A DNA stretch of 64,000 bases from JACDAV01 sp964626755 (GTDB lineage: Bacteria > Chloroflexota > Limnocylindria > Limnocylindrales > CSP1-4): positions 10,610-74,609 of the forward strand of contig CAZVGO010000039.1 of the NCBI GenBank assembly GCA_964626755.1. Reading direction: 5' to 3'. Numbering within the stretch: position 1 is the first letter of the stretch; each line of letters starts with the position of its first letter. The notes beneath the pieces were generated by a model that was given only the letters and a program-made list of their open reading frames with translations, had not been told where the DNA came from and ran no database searches. The translations under genes and the position numbers were made by a program. Shown here piece after piece: positions 8,465 through 16,842 of this stretch.

Positions 8465-9709
8465 TCAGCGGCCTCCCGCCAGCCGGTCGACGAGGGCCAC
8501 GTACCGCTCCGCCTCGCGCTCCCAGGCGAGGTCCCGGACCCGCTTCGCCATCCTCGCGACAGCCGCCTCGCGGGCTCCGGCGTCGTCCACCAGCCGGAGG
8601 ATCGCGGTCGCCAGCCCGTCGGGATCGCCGGCCCGGTACGTCGTGACCGTCCCCGGCGGGAACGTCCGCTCGACGAGGGGAAGCCGCGAGGCGACGGCCG
8701 GCCGGCCCATCGCCCCGTACTCGAAGATCTTCGTCGACAGGCTGGCGTCGGTGAACTGGTCGTGGCGGGTTGGAGCGAGGCCGATGTCGGCCGCGGCGAT
8801 CGCGGCTGGCACGTCCTCGAGCGGGATCCGGCCGTGGAACGTGACCCGGCTCCCGAGGCCCAGTCTCTCGACCTGGGCCCGCAGCCCCGCCTCGGAATCG
8901 CCCCGCCCGTAGACCTCGAAGGTGACCGGCAGCTCCGGCCGGCGCTCGACCATCCGGGCCACGGCGTCGATCGCGACGTCGAGCTCGTACGTTGGGGTGA
9001 GCGCCCCGGCGTAGACGAGGCGGATGGTGCCGTCCCAGGCGAACCCGCGCCGGGGGTGGCGGGACGGGTCGAACCGGACGAGCGACGGGCTGTTGATCAC
9101 GATCGAGACCTTGTCCGCGGGGACGCCCAGGCTGACGAGCCGCCTGCCGAGCGCGTCGTTCACCGTGATCGCATGGCTCGCGGCGCCGATCGAGAGCCGT
9201 TCCTGGAGCAGGAGCGCCCGGTAGACGAGCGGGTTGGCCGCCCGCGGGAAACGGCTCCGGAAGAACTCCGGCATCGCCTCGTGGAGGTCGAGGAGGATCG
9301 CCACGCCGGCCACGCGGAGTGGCAGCGCGGCAAAGACGAGAAAGTCGGGCAGCGTATGGACCTGGACGAGCGCGTAGCGGCGGCGCGAGTGGGCTCGCAG
9401 GAGCGACCAGGCGGCCCGGACGAAGAAGCCGAGGTACTCACGCAGGTACACGCCGAGCGAGGCACCCTGGTGACGCTGGACGTCGAGACGGTGGACGCGC
9501 ACGCCGTCGACGACGCCCTCCGGGTCGTCACCCGGCCGACGCAGCGAGAAGACCTCGACCGGGCGGCCCGCCGCGACCAGCGATTCGGCCTCCCGCCGGA
9601 CGCGCGGATCCTCCTCGTAGTAGGAGTGCGTGAGCATCGCCACCGGCCGGCGAGCCGGCCGGCCCGAAACGGCCGGCGCGCCGGCGGCCGTCAGGGCCGG
9701 GTCGACCAT
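8465..9709 (-). CDS. glycosyltransferase family 4 (GT-B)
   Basis: A 414-residue GT-B enzyme. The N-terminal domain starts RPVAMLTHSYYEEDPRVRRE, typical of glycosyltransferases with an acceptor-binding first Rossmann domain. The C-terminal donor domain has IRLVYAGALTPTYELDVAID, VTFHGRIPLEDVPAAIAAAD, and the nucleotide-sugar motif STKIFEYGAMGRPAVAS with the conserved Glu. The start overlaps the end of the UDP-sugar dehydrogenase gene by 19 bp, so the two are probably cotranscribed, and the enzyme may add the uronic-acid sugar made by its neighbour. Donor and acceptor cannot be read from sequence. Confidence 0.88.
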   Translation of the reverse strand: MVDPALTAAGAPAVSGRPARRPVAMLTHSYYEEDPRVRREAESLVAAGRPVEVFSLRRPGDDPEGVVDGVRVHRLDVQRHQGASLGVYLREYLGFFVRAAWSLLRAHSRRRYALVQVHTLPDFLVFAALPLRVAGVAILLDLHEAMPEFFRSRFPRAANPLVYRALLLQERLSIGAASHAITVNDALGRRLVSLGVPADKVSIVINSPSLVRFDPSRHPRRGFAWDGTIRLVYAGALTPTYELDVAIDAVARMVERRPELPVTFEVYGRGDSEAGLRAQVERLGLGSRVTFHGRIPLEDVPAAIAAADIGLAPTRHDQFTDASLSTKIFEYGAMGRPAVASRLPLVERTFPPGTVTTYRAGDPDGLATAILRLVDDAGAREAAVARMAKRVRDLAWEREAERYVALVDRLAGGR

Positions 9710-10995
9710 CCGGCGCCGAGTCGGAGGACCTGTCGCGGCTTCGTCGTTCGCCCGGCGGAGCTGTCGACCGTATCGACGACGAGGGCCGCGCCGCCGTAAA
9801 CAGCGCCCCAGTCGATCGCCCGGTGGGGAGTCACGACGGCAACGACGTCGCTCGCCGCGATGAGCTTCGCGAGCGGGACCGAGTCGCGGACCGTGCCCGC
9901 CGTGTCGGTGAACGACGGGACGTACGGGTCGTGATAGTCGACCTTCGCGCCGCGCTCGTCGAGGAGCGCGATGATCTCCGCCGCGGGGCTGTTGCGGGCA
10001 TCGTGAACGTTGGGCTTGAAGGCGACACCGATGACCCCGACGCGCGCCCCCTTGAGCGCCTTGCTGCGGTCATTGAGCGCCTCGGCCACGAGGCTCACCA
10101 CGTGGCGGGGCATCGCGTAGTTGATGTCGCCCGCGATCTCGATGAAGCGGTCGACGAAATCGAACTCCCGCGCCCGCCAGGCGAGGTAGTACGGGTCGAC
10201 CGGGATGCAGTGGCCACCGACTCCCGGGCCCGGGGTGAACTTCATGAACCCGAACGGCTTCGTCGCCGCCGCGTCGATGACCTCCCAGACGTCGAGGCCC
10301 ATCCGCTCGCACAGCAGCGCCAGCTGGTTGACGAACGCGATGTTGATGTTCCGGTAGACGTTCTCGAGGAGCTTGGCCAGCTCGGCTGCGTCGGGCGACG
10401 AGACCTCGACGACGTGATCGTTGATCGTCCGGAGGAGCTCGGCGGCACGCTTCGTGCCCTTCGGGGTCGTGGCGCCGACGAGGCGCGGCACGGCCTTCGA
10501 CGCGCTTTGTGGGTCGCCCGGGTTGACCCGCTCCGGAGCGTAGGCCAGGTCGAAGTCCTTGCCGGCGTGCAGGCCGCTCCGCTCGAGCGCCTCCTGGAAC
10601 GGTCCGGTCGTCGTGCCGGGAAAGGTCGTCGACTGGAGGATGATCAGCTGGCCCTTCCGGAGCCTCTCTGCGATGAACACGGCGGCGGTGATCAGGGGTG
10701 CGAGGTCGGGGTCCTTCGTCGGCGTGACAGGGGTCGGGACGCAGACGAACACGACGTCCGTGGCCTTGAGGTCCGACTGGTCCGGTGGGCAGATCTCGAG
10801 GCCCGTGGCGAGGGCGGCCTGGAGTCGGTCGTCGGTGACGTCGTCGATCGGCGAGGAGCCGGCGTTCAACTCTGCGACCCGGGCGGGCAGGGCGTCGATG
10901 CCCACGACCTGCAGCCCGGCCTCGACGAAGTTGATCGCGAGGGGCAGGCCAACGTAGCCGAGGCCGATGACGGCCACGCGTCGATCGTCGGTCAC
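9691..10995 (-). CDS. UDP-N-acetylglucosamine 6-dehydrogenase (WbpA-type nucleotide-sugar dehydrogenase)
   Basis: NAD-dependent four-electron oxidation of the C6 hydroxyl of a UDP-HexNAc to a uronic acid. The 434-residue product starts VTDDRRVAVIGLGYVGLPLA (Rossmann GxGxxG) and has FVCVPTPVTP, YAPERVNPGD, KLLENVYRNINIAFVNQ, and TKPFGFMKFTPGPGVGGHC, whose Cys is the catalytic thiol. The segment with FGFM before PGPG is characteristic of WbpA rather than UDP-glucose dehydrogenases. The C-terminal domain includes VIGVAFKPNVHDARNSPA. The GTG at 10995 was preferred over the ATG at 11022 because GGAGGA sits five bases before it. A candidate -10 (TAGACT) lies at 11035-11040. The exact substrate among UDP-HexNAcs is inferred. 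Confidence 0.88.
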   Translation of the reverse strand: MTDDRRVAVIGLGYVGLPLAINFVEAGLQVVGIDALPARVAELNAGSSPIDDVTDDRLQAALATGLEICPPDQSDLKATDVVFVCVPTPVTPTKDPDLAPLITAAVFIAERLRKGQLIILQSTTFPGTTTGPFQEALERSGLHAGKDFDLAYAPERVNPGDPQSASKAVPRLVGATTPKGTKRAAELLRTINDHVVEVSSPDAAELAKLLENVYRNINIAFVNQLALLCERMGLDVWEVIDAAATKPFGFMKFTPGPGVGGHCIPVDPYYLAWRAREFDFVDRFIEIAGDINYAMPRHVVSLVAEALNDRSKALKGARVGVIGVAFKPNVHDARNSPAAEIIALLDERGAKVDYHDPYVPSFTDTAGTVRDSVPLAKLIAASDVVAVVTPHRAIDWGAVYGGAALVVDTVDSSAGRTTKPRQVLRLGAGWSTRP

Positions 10996-11034
10996 GGTTC
11001 CTCCGGAATTTCTGCTGCCCATGCGCCGCGGGAG

Positions 11035-11040
11035 AGTCTA
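11035..11040 (-). promoter_or_regulatory. -10-like box upstream of the WbpA-type dehydrogenase gene
   Basis: TAGACT on the minus strand. The predicted leader is about 33 nt and includes GGAGGA five bases before GTG 10995, which supports that start. Confidence 0.4.
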
Positions 11041-11182
11041 CCGCGGGGCGGCATCGCAACCGGCCGGGAAGCTCCTCAACCGCCCGGCGGGTCAACTGTC
11101 GAAGGAGCTGTCGGGATGGCCCGATTCCCTGGCTATCCCGCCTACCTCCCCGATGCCTGACCCATTGAGCGGGTGTGCCGTT

Positions 11183-11209
11183 GCTCGCGTCATCAGGTGA
11201 CCCGCGAGC
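11183..11209. terminator. possible hairpin downstream of wecB
   Basis: GCTCGCG (11183-11189) and CGCGAGC (11203-11209) form a perfect 7-bp stem with a 13-base loop, just past the wecB stop at 11214 on the minus strand. There is no clear U-run; low confidence as a terminator. Confidence 0.3.
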
Positions 11210-11213
11210 GGCG

Positions 11214-12305
11214 TCAAGCGGATGCTCGTAACCACTTCTCCACCACGACCGCAATCCGCTCGCCCGCGTGGCCGTCCCACAACGGTGGCGGTTCGGTCGG
11301 GGGCGGGAGGCCCTCGGCGAGGACCCGCCGCGCGAGCGGCACGACCTCCTCCGGCGTGACGAGCCGGTTCGTCCCGTGGCTGATCGTGATGGGCCGCTCG
11401 GTGTTCGGGCGGACCGTCAGGCACGGCACGCCAAGGATCGTCGTCTCCTCCTGGATCCCGCCACTGTCGGTCAGGACGATCGCCGCACCCCGGACGAGCG
11501 AGATGAAGTCGACGTAACCGAGCGGCTCGACGACCCGCAGCCGGTCGGACGAGACGAGGCCCGCGGCTCCGAGCGTCGGCCGGCCGCGCGGGTGGAGCGG
11601 GAGGACGAGCGGCACGAGCTCGGCCAGCCCGTTGACGGCTGAGACGATCCGGGCGGCAGCCTCCGGCGAGTCGACGTTCGCCGGCCGGTGGAGGGTGGCG
11701 ACCGCATACGGCCCGCTGCCGAGGCCCAGCTCGGCGCGCATCCGGTCGGGCTCGAAGCGCGCCAGATTCGCGAGCAGCGTATCGATCATCGGGTTGCCGA
11801 CGAGGTGGATCCGGCCGGCCGGGATGCCGGCCGCCCGAAGGTTGTCGACGCCCTCGGGCGAGGTGACGAACAACAACTCGGACAGGAGGTCCGTCACCCG
11901 GCGGTTGATCTCCTCGGGCATCGTGTCGTCGAAGCTCCGGAGGCCGGCCTCGACATGGGCGAGCGGGAGGCCCGACTTCGACGCCACGAGGGCGGCCGCG
12001 ATCGTCGAGTTGACGTCGCCGTAGACCACCGCGAGGGCCGGCCGAGCCGTCGCGAAGGCCTTCTCGAGGGCCACCATGAGCGCCGCGGTCTGGCCCGCCT
12101 GCGACCCCGATCCGACCCCCAGGTTGAGATCCGGCTCGGGCAGCCCGAGGTCGCGGAAGAACACGTCCGACATCGCCGCGTCGTAGTGCTGGCCGGTGTG
12201 GATGACCGTCTGGGGGATGCCCCGATCGGCGAGCGCCCTGATGACCGGGGCGGCTTTCATGAAGTTCGGCCTGGCGCCGACGACGTGTGCGATCTCCTGG
12301 GGCAT
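11214..12305 (-). CDS. wecB: UDP-N-acetylglucosamine 2-epimerase, non-hydrolysing
   Basis: Interconverts UDP-GlcNAc and UDP-ManNAc. The 363-residue protein shows the family landmarks: IAHVVGARPNFMKAAPVIRAL, VIHTGQHYDAAMS, VYGDVNSTIAAALVASK, AHVEAGLRSFDDTMPEEINR with the acidic catalytic residues, LVGNPMIDTL, TLHRPANVD, and LTDSGGIQEETTILGVPCLT. The ATG at 12305 is preceded by TATCCT with a seven-base gap, suggesting a leaderless transcript. With the downstream dehydrogenase (9691-10995) it could supply UDP-ManNAcA or a related uronic acid, but a 218-bp gap separates them. A second, more divergent epimerase is at 22091-23191, so this one is the better candidate for plain UDP-GlcNAc. Confidence 0.9.
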   Translation of the reverse strand: MPQEIAHVVGARPNFMKAAPVIRALADRGIPQTVIHTGQHYDAAMSDVFFRDLGLPEPDLNLGVGSGSQAGQTAALMVALEKAFATARPALAVVYGDVNSTIAAALVASKSGLPLAHVEAGLRSFDDTMPEEINRRVTDLLSELLFVTSPEGVDNLRAAGIPAGRIHLVGNPMIDTLLANLARFEPDRMRAELGLGSGPYAVATLHRPANVDSPEAAARIVSAVNGLAELVPLVLPLHPRGRPTLGAAGLVSSDRLRVVEPLGYVDFISLVRGAAIVLTDSGGIQEETTILGVPCLTVRPNTERPITISHGTNRLVTPEEVVPLARRVLAEGLPPPTEPPPLWDGHAGERIAVVVEKWLRASA

Positions 12306-12312
12306 CCAGCGC

Positions 12313-12318
12313 AGGATA
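12313..12318 (-). promoter_or_regulatory. -10-like box for leaderless wecB
   Basis: TATCCT on the minus strand ends seven bases before ATG 12305; no Shine-Dalgarno precedes the ATG. The spacing fits transcription starting at or just before the start codon. Confidence 0.5.
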
Positions 12319-12329
12319 GGGCGTGGGCC

Positions 12330-13685
12330 CTACGCGAGCGTACGGTAGAGGGCGAGCAGCCCGCCGACCTGGACCTCCCAGTTGTACCGATCGTGGGCCG
12401 CGGCGAGGGCTCGTCGACGGAGGTCGTCTCGCTCTGCCGCCGGACGCCCGAGAACGTCCCGGATCGCGGCCGCGATCGCGGCCGGCGAAGTCGGGTCGCA
12501 GAGCACGCCTGCGCCGGTCTCCCGGACGACCTCCGCCATCCCCGGCAGGTCGCTCGCCACGACCGGCACGCCTGCCGCGAGCGCCTCCCAGAGCTTGTTC
12601 GGCGTCGTGAAACGGTGGTTGAGAGAGGTTGGCTGGATCGCCATCAGGAGGACGTCCGCGGAGGCGGTCCAGTCGAGCAGCTGCGATGGCGGCACTGCAT
12701 CAATCAGGAAGACCCGGCCGCGCCAGGGATCCCGGCCCGTCGCCAGTGCCAGCTCGTCGCGCAGGGCCCCGAAGCCGAGGAGGACGAGGGCCGCATCGGG
12801 CACCTCGAGAATCGCGCTCATTCCCTCCTCGATCCCCCGATCGGTCATGAGGTTGCCCTGGTGGAGCACGATCGCCGTCGACGCAGCGAGGCCCAGCCGC
12901 GAACGAATGAGATCGGGACGCGGGACCGGCGGCCGATTCCGCGGTGGGCAGTTGCGGACGACGGCGGCCACAGGCCGGCGGAGTGTCTGGGAGAGGATCG
13001 CGGCGTACGAATCATTGACCGTGATCACGGCGTCCGCCCGCCCGGCCCAGCGCCGCTCGAGCCGCTGGAACGCGCCCCGGACGAGACGGGGCGAACTGTC
13101 GAACGAGCGGGCGTGGAGGTAGATGTCGCGGCTGTCATAGATCGTCCGGCCGCCGTGACGCGCGCGGAAGCGGGCCAGGGCGGGCAGCGAGCCGGCCCAC
13201 ATCCCGTGCCACACCTCCGCCGGCTCGACGAGCTCTTCGAGTGCGACCGCCCAGCCGTACGGTCGAACGACGAACAGGACCAGCTGGCGGACCGGCTCCG
13301 CGACGAGCGAGACCCCGGGCAGGCGGGCGACTCTCCGGAGCAGTCGGGACAACCCGCCCCGGCGAGGCAAGCTGCCGCCCGTGACCCTGCCCTCCGACGC
13401 TCGCGCCGCCCGGAAGCGGCGCCGCGCGGCGCCGCGGGTGGGCGCCAAGGCAAAGCGCCAATCGGCGGGCGCACGCAGGACGCGGAAACCCTCGACCTGT
13501 TCCTCGAGTCGGAGCCCGGGCTCCCAGCGGGCGTAGATGACCACCTGGTAGCCGGCCTCGACCGCGGAGCGAGCCATCCGGTGGGTCCGCGAATCGAACA
13601 ACCCGGTCGAGTACGTGAGGAACGCGATCCGAGAGCGGGCTGGCTCGGCGCTCACCGCCGGGGCCGCCTGTGGGGTGGGGGGCAC
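12330..13685 (-). CDS. glycosyltransferase family 4 (GT-B)
   Basis: A 451-residue GT-B protein. The N-terminal Rossmann domain begins RIAFLTYSTGLFDSRTHRMA and contains TIYDSRDIYLHARSFDSSPR. The donor domain has AIVLHQGNLMTDRGIEEGMSA and the Glu-containing TTPNKLWEALAAGVPVVASD followed by LPGMAEVV. It closely resembles the products at 19537-20796 and 20793-22094, so the three look like paralogues. The GTG at 13685 was chosen because longer readings run into the divergent gene and because TAGAAT precedes it with an eight-base gap. The gene ends 24 bp upstream of the wecB start. Sugar specificity is unknown. Confidence 0.87.
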   Translation of the reverse strand: MPPTPQAAPAVSAEPARSRIAFLTYSTGLFDSRTHRMARSAVEAGYQVVIYARWEPGLRLEEQVEGFRVLRAPADWRFALAPTRGAARRRFRAARASEGRVTGGSLPRRGGLSRLLRRVARLPGVSLVAEPVRQLVLFVVRPYGWAVALEELVEPAEVWHGMWAGSLPALARFRARHGGRTIYDSRDIYLHARSFDSSPRLVRGAFQRLERRWAGRADAVITVNDSYAAILSQTLRRPVAAVVRNCPPRNRPPVPRPDLIRSRLGLAASTAIVLHQGNLMTDRGIEEGMSAILEVPDAALVLLGFGALRDELALATGRDPWRGRVFLIDAVPPSQLLDWTASADVLLMAIQPTSLNHRFTTPNKLWEALAAGVPVVASDLPGMAEVVRETGAGVLCDPTSPAAIAAAIRDVLGRPAAERDDLRRRALAAAHDRYNWEVQVGGLLALYRTLA

Positions 13686-13693
13686 GGTGACGG

Positions 13694-13699
13694 ATTCTA
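13694..13699 (-). promoter_or_regulatory. -10-like box for the glycosyltransferase at 12330-13685
   Basis: TAGAAT (five of six consensus bases) on the minus strand, eight bases before GTG 13685. It faces the divergent box at 13763-13768 in the same intergenic region. Confidence 0.5.
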
Positions 13700-13762
13700 G
13701 GGCATGGCCGCCGGCCGGCCGGCGGCGACAGCCCGGGTTTCGGGCCTCCGAGCGGTTCCGTC

Positions 13763-13768
13763 TATTCT
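13763..13768 (+). promoter_or_regulatory. -10-like box for the plus-strand glycan export set
   Basis: TATTCT, six bases before ATG 13775. The six bases between are C-rich with no ribosome-binding site, so a leaderless mRNA is likely. Confidence 0.55.
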
Positions 13769-13774
13769 CCCCCC

Positions 13775-15577
13775 ATGAGGACGAGACCAGACCCCCGCGA
13801 CCCGGTCGTCCGGTTGAAGAAGGCCGTCCGGCGGCTGGCCGACCTCCTGCCACCGCCCCGTGATGAGGCGCTGATCGGCGTCGCGCGGGAGGCGTGGGCG
13901 CTGCTCACCGGCAAGCGCGGGCGGCGCCGGCGGGTCGCGACGCGCGGCGCCCGGTCGCGGCCCTGGCTGGACTCGATGGCCCTCTACCGGGCGCGGCGGG
14001 CCTTCGACAAGGGGGCGTATGAGATCGCCCTCGCCCAGGTCGATTCCGTGCTCACCCGCCATCCCGACAGCCTGAACGCGCTCAACCTCAAGAAGGCAAT
14101 CGACTCCCGGCGAGGCGACATGAGCGACATCGTCGCGACCTACCGCCGGATGCGCCAGGTCCAGGACGACCCGGCGATCGAGTACCAGGAGCGCCGGTGG
14201 GTCGGCCGCCTGATCGAGACCGACCCGCGCTGGCTGCCGCGGATCGCCGGCCCCGTCCGGCCGATCCAGCCACGCGACGACCGGACCGTCATGCACCTGC
14301 TCAAGGAGTCCGTTCCGTACCTGCAAAACGGGTTCACGATGCGGAGCCGATACACGCTCCTGTCGCAGCGCGACGCCGGCCTCGACCCGTTCGTCGTCAC
14401 GTCGCTCGGCTTCCCGCGCAAGGACGGTGTCGACCGCTTCCCGTCGACCGACATCCTCGACGGGATCACTCATTACCGGCTTGACCTGGGCCCGGGCTAT
14501 CCGACCGACCAGCCGTTCGACCGCCTCCTCACCGACCATGCCTGGCTCGCGGCCAAGGTCGCGCGCCGCGAGCGGCCGGCGATCATCCACGCCTCGTCGG
14601 GGTACCGCGGGTACGACGCGGCGCTCGTGGGACTCGCCCTGCGCGACCACCTCCGCCTGCCGCTCGTCTACGAGGTCCGCTCGTTCTTCGAGACGACCTG
14701 GACTCCGCATCACGACCGGGCCGAGTCCAGCGAGCACTACCAGCGCCGCCACGACACGGAAACCCGGGCGATGCTGGCGGCGGACGCGGTGATCACGATC
14801 TCCGAGGCGATGGCGGAGGACATCGCCGGCCGCGGTGTGCCGCGGGAGCGGATCCACTTGATGCCCAACGGAGTCGACCCCACAGGATTCGAGCCCGGGG
14901 AGCCGGATCCCGAGCTCGTCCGCCGGTACCGGCTCGCGGGCAAGACGGTGTTCGGCTACGTCAGCAGCCTCGACCATCCCAGGGAAGGCCACGAGGTGCT
15001 GATCGAGGCGACGGCGAAGCTCCTTGCCCGCGGGCGAAAGGTGGCATGCCTGATCGTCGGCGACGGGACCCGGCGAGCCGAGCTCGAGAGCCAGGCGAGC
15101 CGGGCGGGCGTCGGCGGGGCGGTGGTGTTCACCGGCCGCGTGCCACACGACGATGTCCGCGCGCACTACGCGCTGCTCGACATCTTCGTCGTGCCGCGCC
15201 AGAACGATCGGGCGGCGCGGTTCGTGACGCCGCTCAAGCCGTTCGAGGCCATGTCGATGGCGAAGCCGGTGGTCGTGTCCGACCTGCCCGCGCTCGTCGA
15301 GATCGCCGCGCCCGGTCAACGCGGGCTCGCCTTTCCGCACGGCGACGCGGACGGCCTCGCGGACGCGATCGAGACGCTCATCGACCAGCCCGAGACGCGC
15401 CGGCGGTTGGGCCAGGCCGGCCGGGAGTGGGTCCTTGCCGAGCGGACGTGGGCGCGCAACGGGCAGCGCTACGCGGAGATCCACGACGATCTCCTCGACC
15501 GCTGGCGGTCCGGCGAGGAGGCCCGGTCGCGCGCCGCGTCGCCGCTCAGTCGCGTCGGCCCGGCGGCCGCGGGGTGA
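13775..15577 (+). CDS. glycosyltransferase family 4 with helical (TPR-like) N-terminal extension
   Basis: A 600-residue protein. Residues about 65-150 are helical and TPR-like (ARRAFDKGAYEIALAQVD, HPDSLNALNLKKA). The GT-B fold starts near residue 170 (VMHLLKESVPYLQNGFTMRS). The donor domain has HLMPNGVDP, KTVFGYVSSLDHPREGHEVL, VVFTGRVPHDDVRAHYALLD and VTPLKPFEAMSMAKPVVVSD with the conserved Glu. The start ATG is preceded by TATTCT six bases upstream and by a C-run rather than a Shine-Dalgarno, so the mRNA is probably leaderless. It opens a five-gene plus-strand set (this gene, a second glycosyltransferase, ABC permease, ABC ATPase, methyltransferase). The extension could mediate complex formation with other assembly enzymes; that is inference. 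Confidence 0.85.
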   Translation: MRTRPDPRDPVVRLKKAVRRLADLLPPPRDEALIGVAREAWALLTGKRGRRRRVATRGARSRPWLDSMALYRARRAFDKGAYEIALAQVDSVLTRHPDSLNALNLKKAIDSRRGDMSDIVATYRRMRQVQDDPAIEYQERRWVGRLIETDPRWLPRIAGPVRPIQPRDDRTVMHLLKESVPYLQNGFTMRSRYTLLSQRDAGLDPFVVTSLGFPRKDGVDRFPSTDILDGITHYRLDLGPGYPTDQPFDRLLTDHAWLAAKVARRERPAIIHASSGYRGYDAALVGLALRDHLRLPLVYEVRSFFETTWTPHHDRAESSEHYQRRHDTETRAMLAADAVITISEAMAEDIAGRGVPRERIHLMPNGVDPTGFEPGEPDPELVRRYRLAGKTVFGYVSSLDHPREGHEVLIEATAKLLARGRKVACLIVGDGTRRAELESQASRAGVGGAVVFTGRVPHDDVRAHYALLDIFVVPRQNDRAARFVTPLKPFEAMSMAKPVVVSDLPALVEIAAPGQRGLAFPHGDADGLADAIETLIDQPETRRRLGQAGREWVLAERTWARNGQRYAEIHDDLLDRWRSGEEARSRAASPLSRVGPAAAG

Positions 15578-16764
15578 ACGGGGACCTTCGCGGGCGGAGC
15601 CGGGAGCCGGGGGCGGCCGCCGAGGATGCCGCGGCAGCGCTCCGGCAGCTCGAGGGCCTCGGCTTCGACGAGCCGATTCTCCTCGCCTACCACCCGACCT
15701 CCCGCCTGAACCCGTACCAGTCGCTGCTGTACTCGCGCGCCTGGAAGCACGGGATCGCGGCCCTCCCGCTCCATTACCTCGACGACTTCGACGACGTCGT
15801 GGCCGTCGCGAGCGCCGCCGGGGCCCGGGTCCTGCTCCACCTGCACTGGACGAGCAAGGTCCTCGAGGACAGCCCCACCGAAAAGGACGCCCGCGCGGCG
15901 CTCGACAAGTTCGTTGCCCGCCTCGACCGTCTCCTCGCCGCCGGCGGCCACCTCGCCTGGACCGTTCACAACGCGATCCCCCACGATGCGCGGATGCCCG
16001 CATTCGAGGCGGCGCTACAGCAGGCGATCGTCGACCGTTCGACGATCGTCCACGTGCTCTCGGCCAACACGCGAGAGGCAGTTGGCGAGTGGTTCACGAT
16101 CCCGGAGGACCGGCAGCTCCACGTGCCGCACCCCAGTTACATCGGCGCGTATGTCGACGTCGTCTCGCCCGAGGCGGCCCGCTGGGAGCTGGGCCTCCCG
16201 CCGGACGACACCGTGTACGCACTGCTCGGCGCGATCAAGCCGTACAAGGGCCTCGACCAGCTCCTCGACGCGTTCGACGCGGCGCTCCAGCGGGACCCCG
16301 GCCGGCGGCGACTGCTGGTCGCGGGCGGGCCGTCGGACGACCCGGAGGTGGAGGCGTTCCTCCGGCGCTGTGCGCTCCATCCCTTCATCGCGCTGCACGC
16401 CCGGAAGATCCCGGGCGACGAGCTGCCGGTCTTCCTCCGCGCCGCCGACATCGCCGTGCTGCCCTACCTGAGATCGCTCAACTCCGGCGTCCTCATGCTC
16501 GCCCTGTCGTTCGGCATCCCCGTCGTCGCCCCGGCCGTGGGTGGGATCGCCGAGATCGTCACCCCGGAGATCGCCCGGACGTTCACGCCGGGCGATCGCG
16601 ACTCGCTCGTCGCGGCGCTCCTCGCCGCGGACGAGCTGCGCACACCCCAGGCGCGGGATGCCGCGCTCCGGGTCGCCCGCCGGTACGACCCCGCCCGCCT
16701 GTCGGACGAGTTCAGCCGGGGGGTCGTGGAACGGCTGCGCAGCGCACGTCCCGCGGCCGTCTGA
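15574..16764 (+). CDS. glycosyltransferase (GT-B)
   Basis: A 396-residue product. The N-terminal part contains PILLAYHPTSRLNPYQSLLY, HLHWTSKVLED and HLAWTVHNAIPHDARMPAFE. The donor domain has YALLGAIKPYKGLDQLLDAF and LNSGVLMLALSFGIPVVAPA followed by VGGIAEIV. The acceptor half resembles lipid-linked-sugar glycosyltransferases of exopolysaccharide pathways, but I cannot name a subfamily. The GTG at 15574 overlaps the preceding stop as GTGA; readings starting further upstream are out of frame with that gene's coding sequence and were rejected. Translation is probably coupled to the upstream glycosyltransferase, and the pair likely acts on the same glycan that the downstream ABC transporter exports. 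Confidence 0.83.
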   Translation: MNGDLRGRSREPGAAAEDAAAALRQLEGLGFDEPILLAYHPTSRLNPYQSLLYSRAWKHGIAALPLHYLDDFDDVVAVASAAGARVLLHLHWTSKVLEDSPTEKDARAALDKFVARLDRLLAAGGHLAWTVHNAIPHDARMPAFEAALQQAIVDRSTIVHVLSANTREAVGEWFTIPEDRQLHVPHPSYIGAYVDVVSPEAARWELGLPPDDTVYALLGAIKPYKGLDQLLDAFDAALQRDPGRRRLLVAGGPSDDPEVEAFLRRCALHPFIALHARKIPGDELPVFLRAADIAVLPYLRSLNSGVLMLALSFGIPVVAPAVGGIAEIVTPEIARTFTPGDRDSLVAALLAADELRTPQARDAALRVARRYDPARLSDEFSRGVVERLRSARPAAV

Positions 16765-16826
16765 GCCGGTGCCGGCCGGCCACCGGATCCCTCGCTTCCC
16801 CGGTTCGGGGCGCCTTTGGCCCGTGC

Positions 16827-16832
16827 TAACCT
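16827..16832 (+). promoter_or_regulatory. -10-like box before the Wzm-type permease
   Basis: TAACCT, ten bases before ATG 16843. It may provide an extra promoter inside the five-gene set, with a very short leader. Confidence 0.35.
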
Positions 16833-16842
16833 ACGGCCGCTG

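Noticed and set aside
7025..9799. 924-residue frame on the plus strand
   Set aside because: It is antisense to the foldase and glycosyltransferase genes, which match known families. High G+C creates long stop-free antisense frames.
13697..16003. 768-residue frame on the minus strand
   Set aside because: It is antisense to two glycosyltransferases and has no motif; rejected as composition noise.
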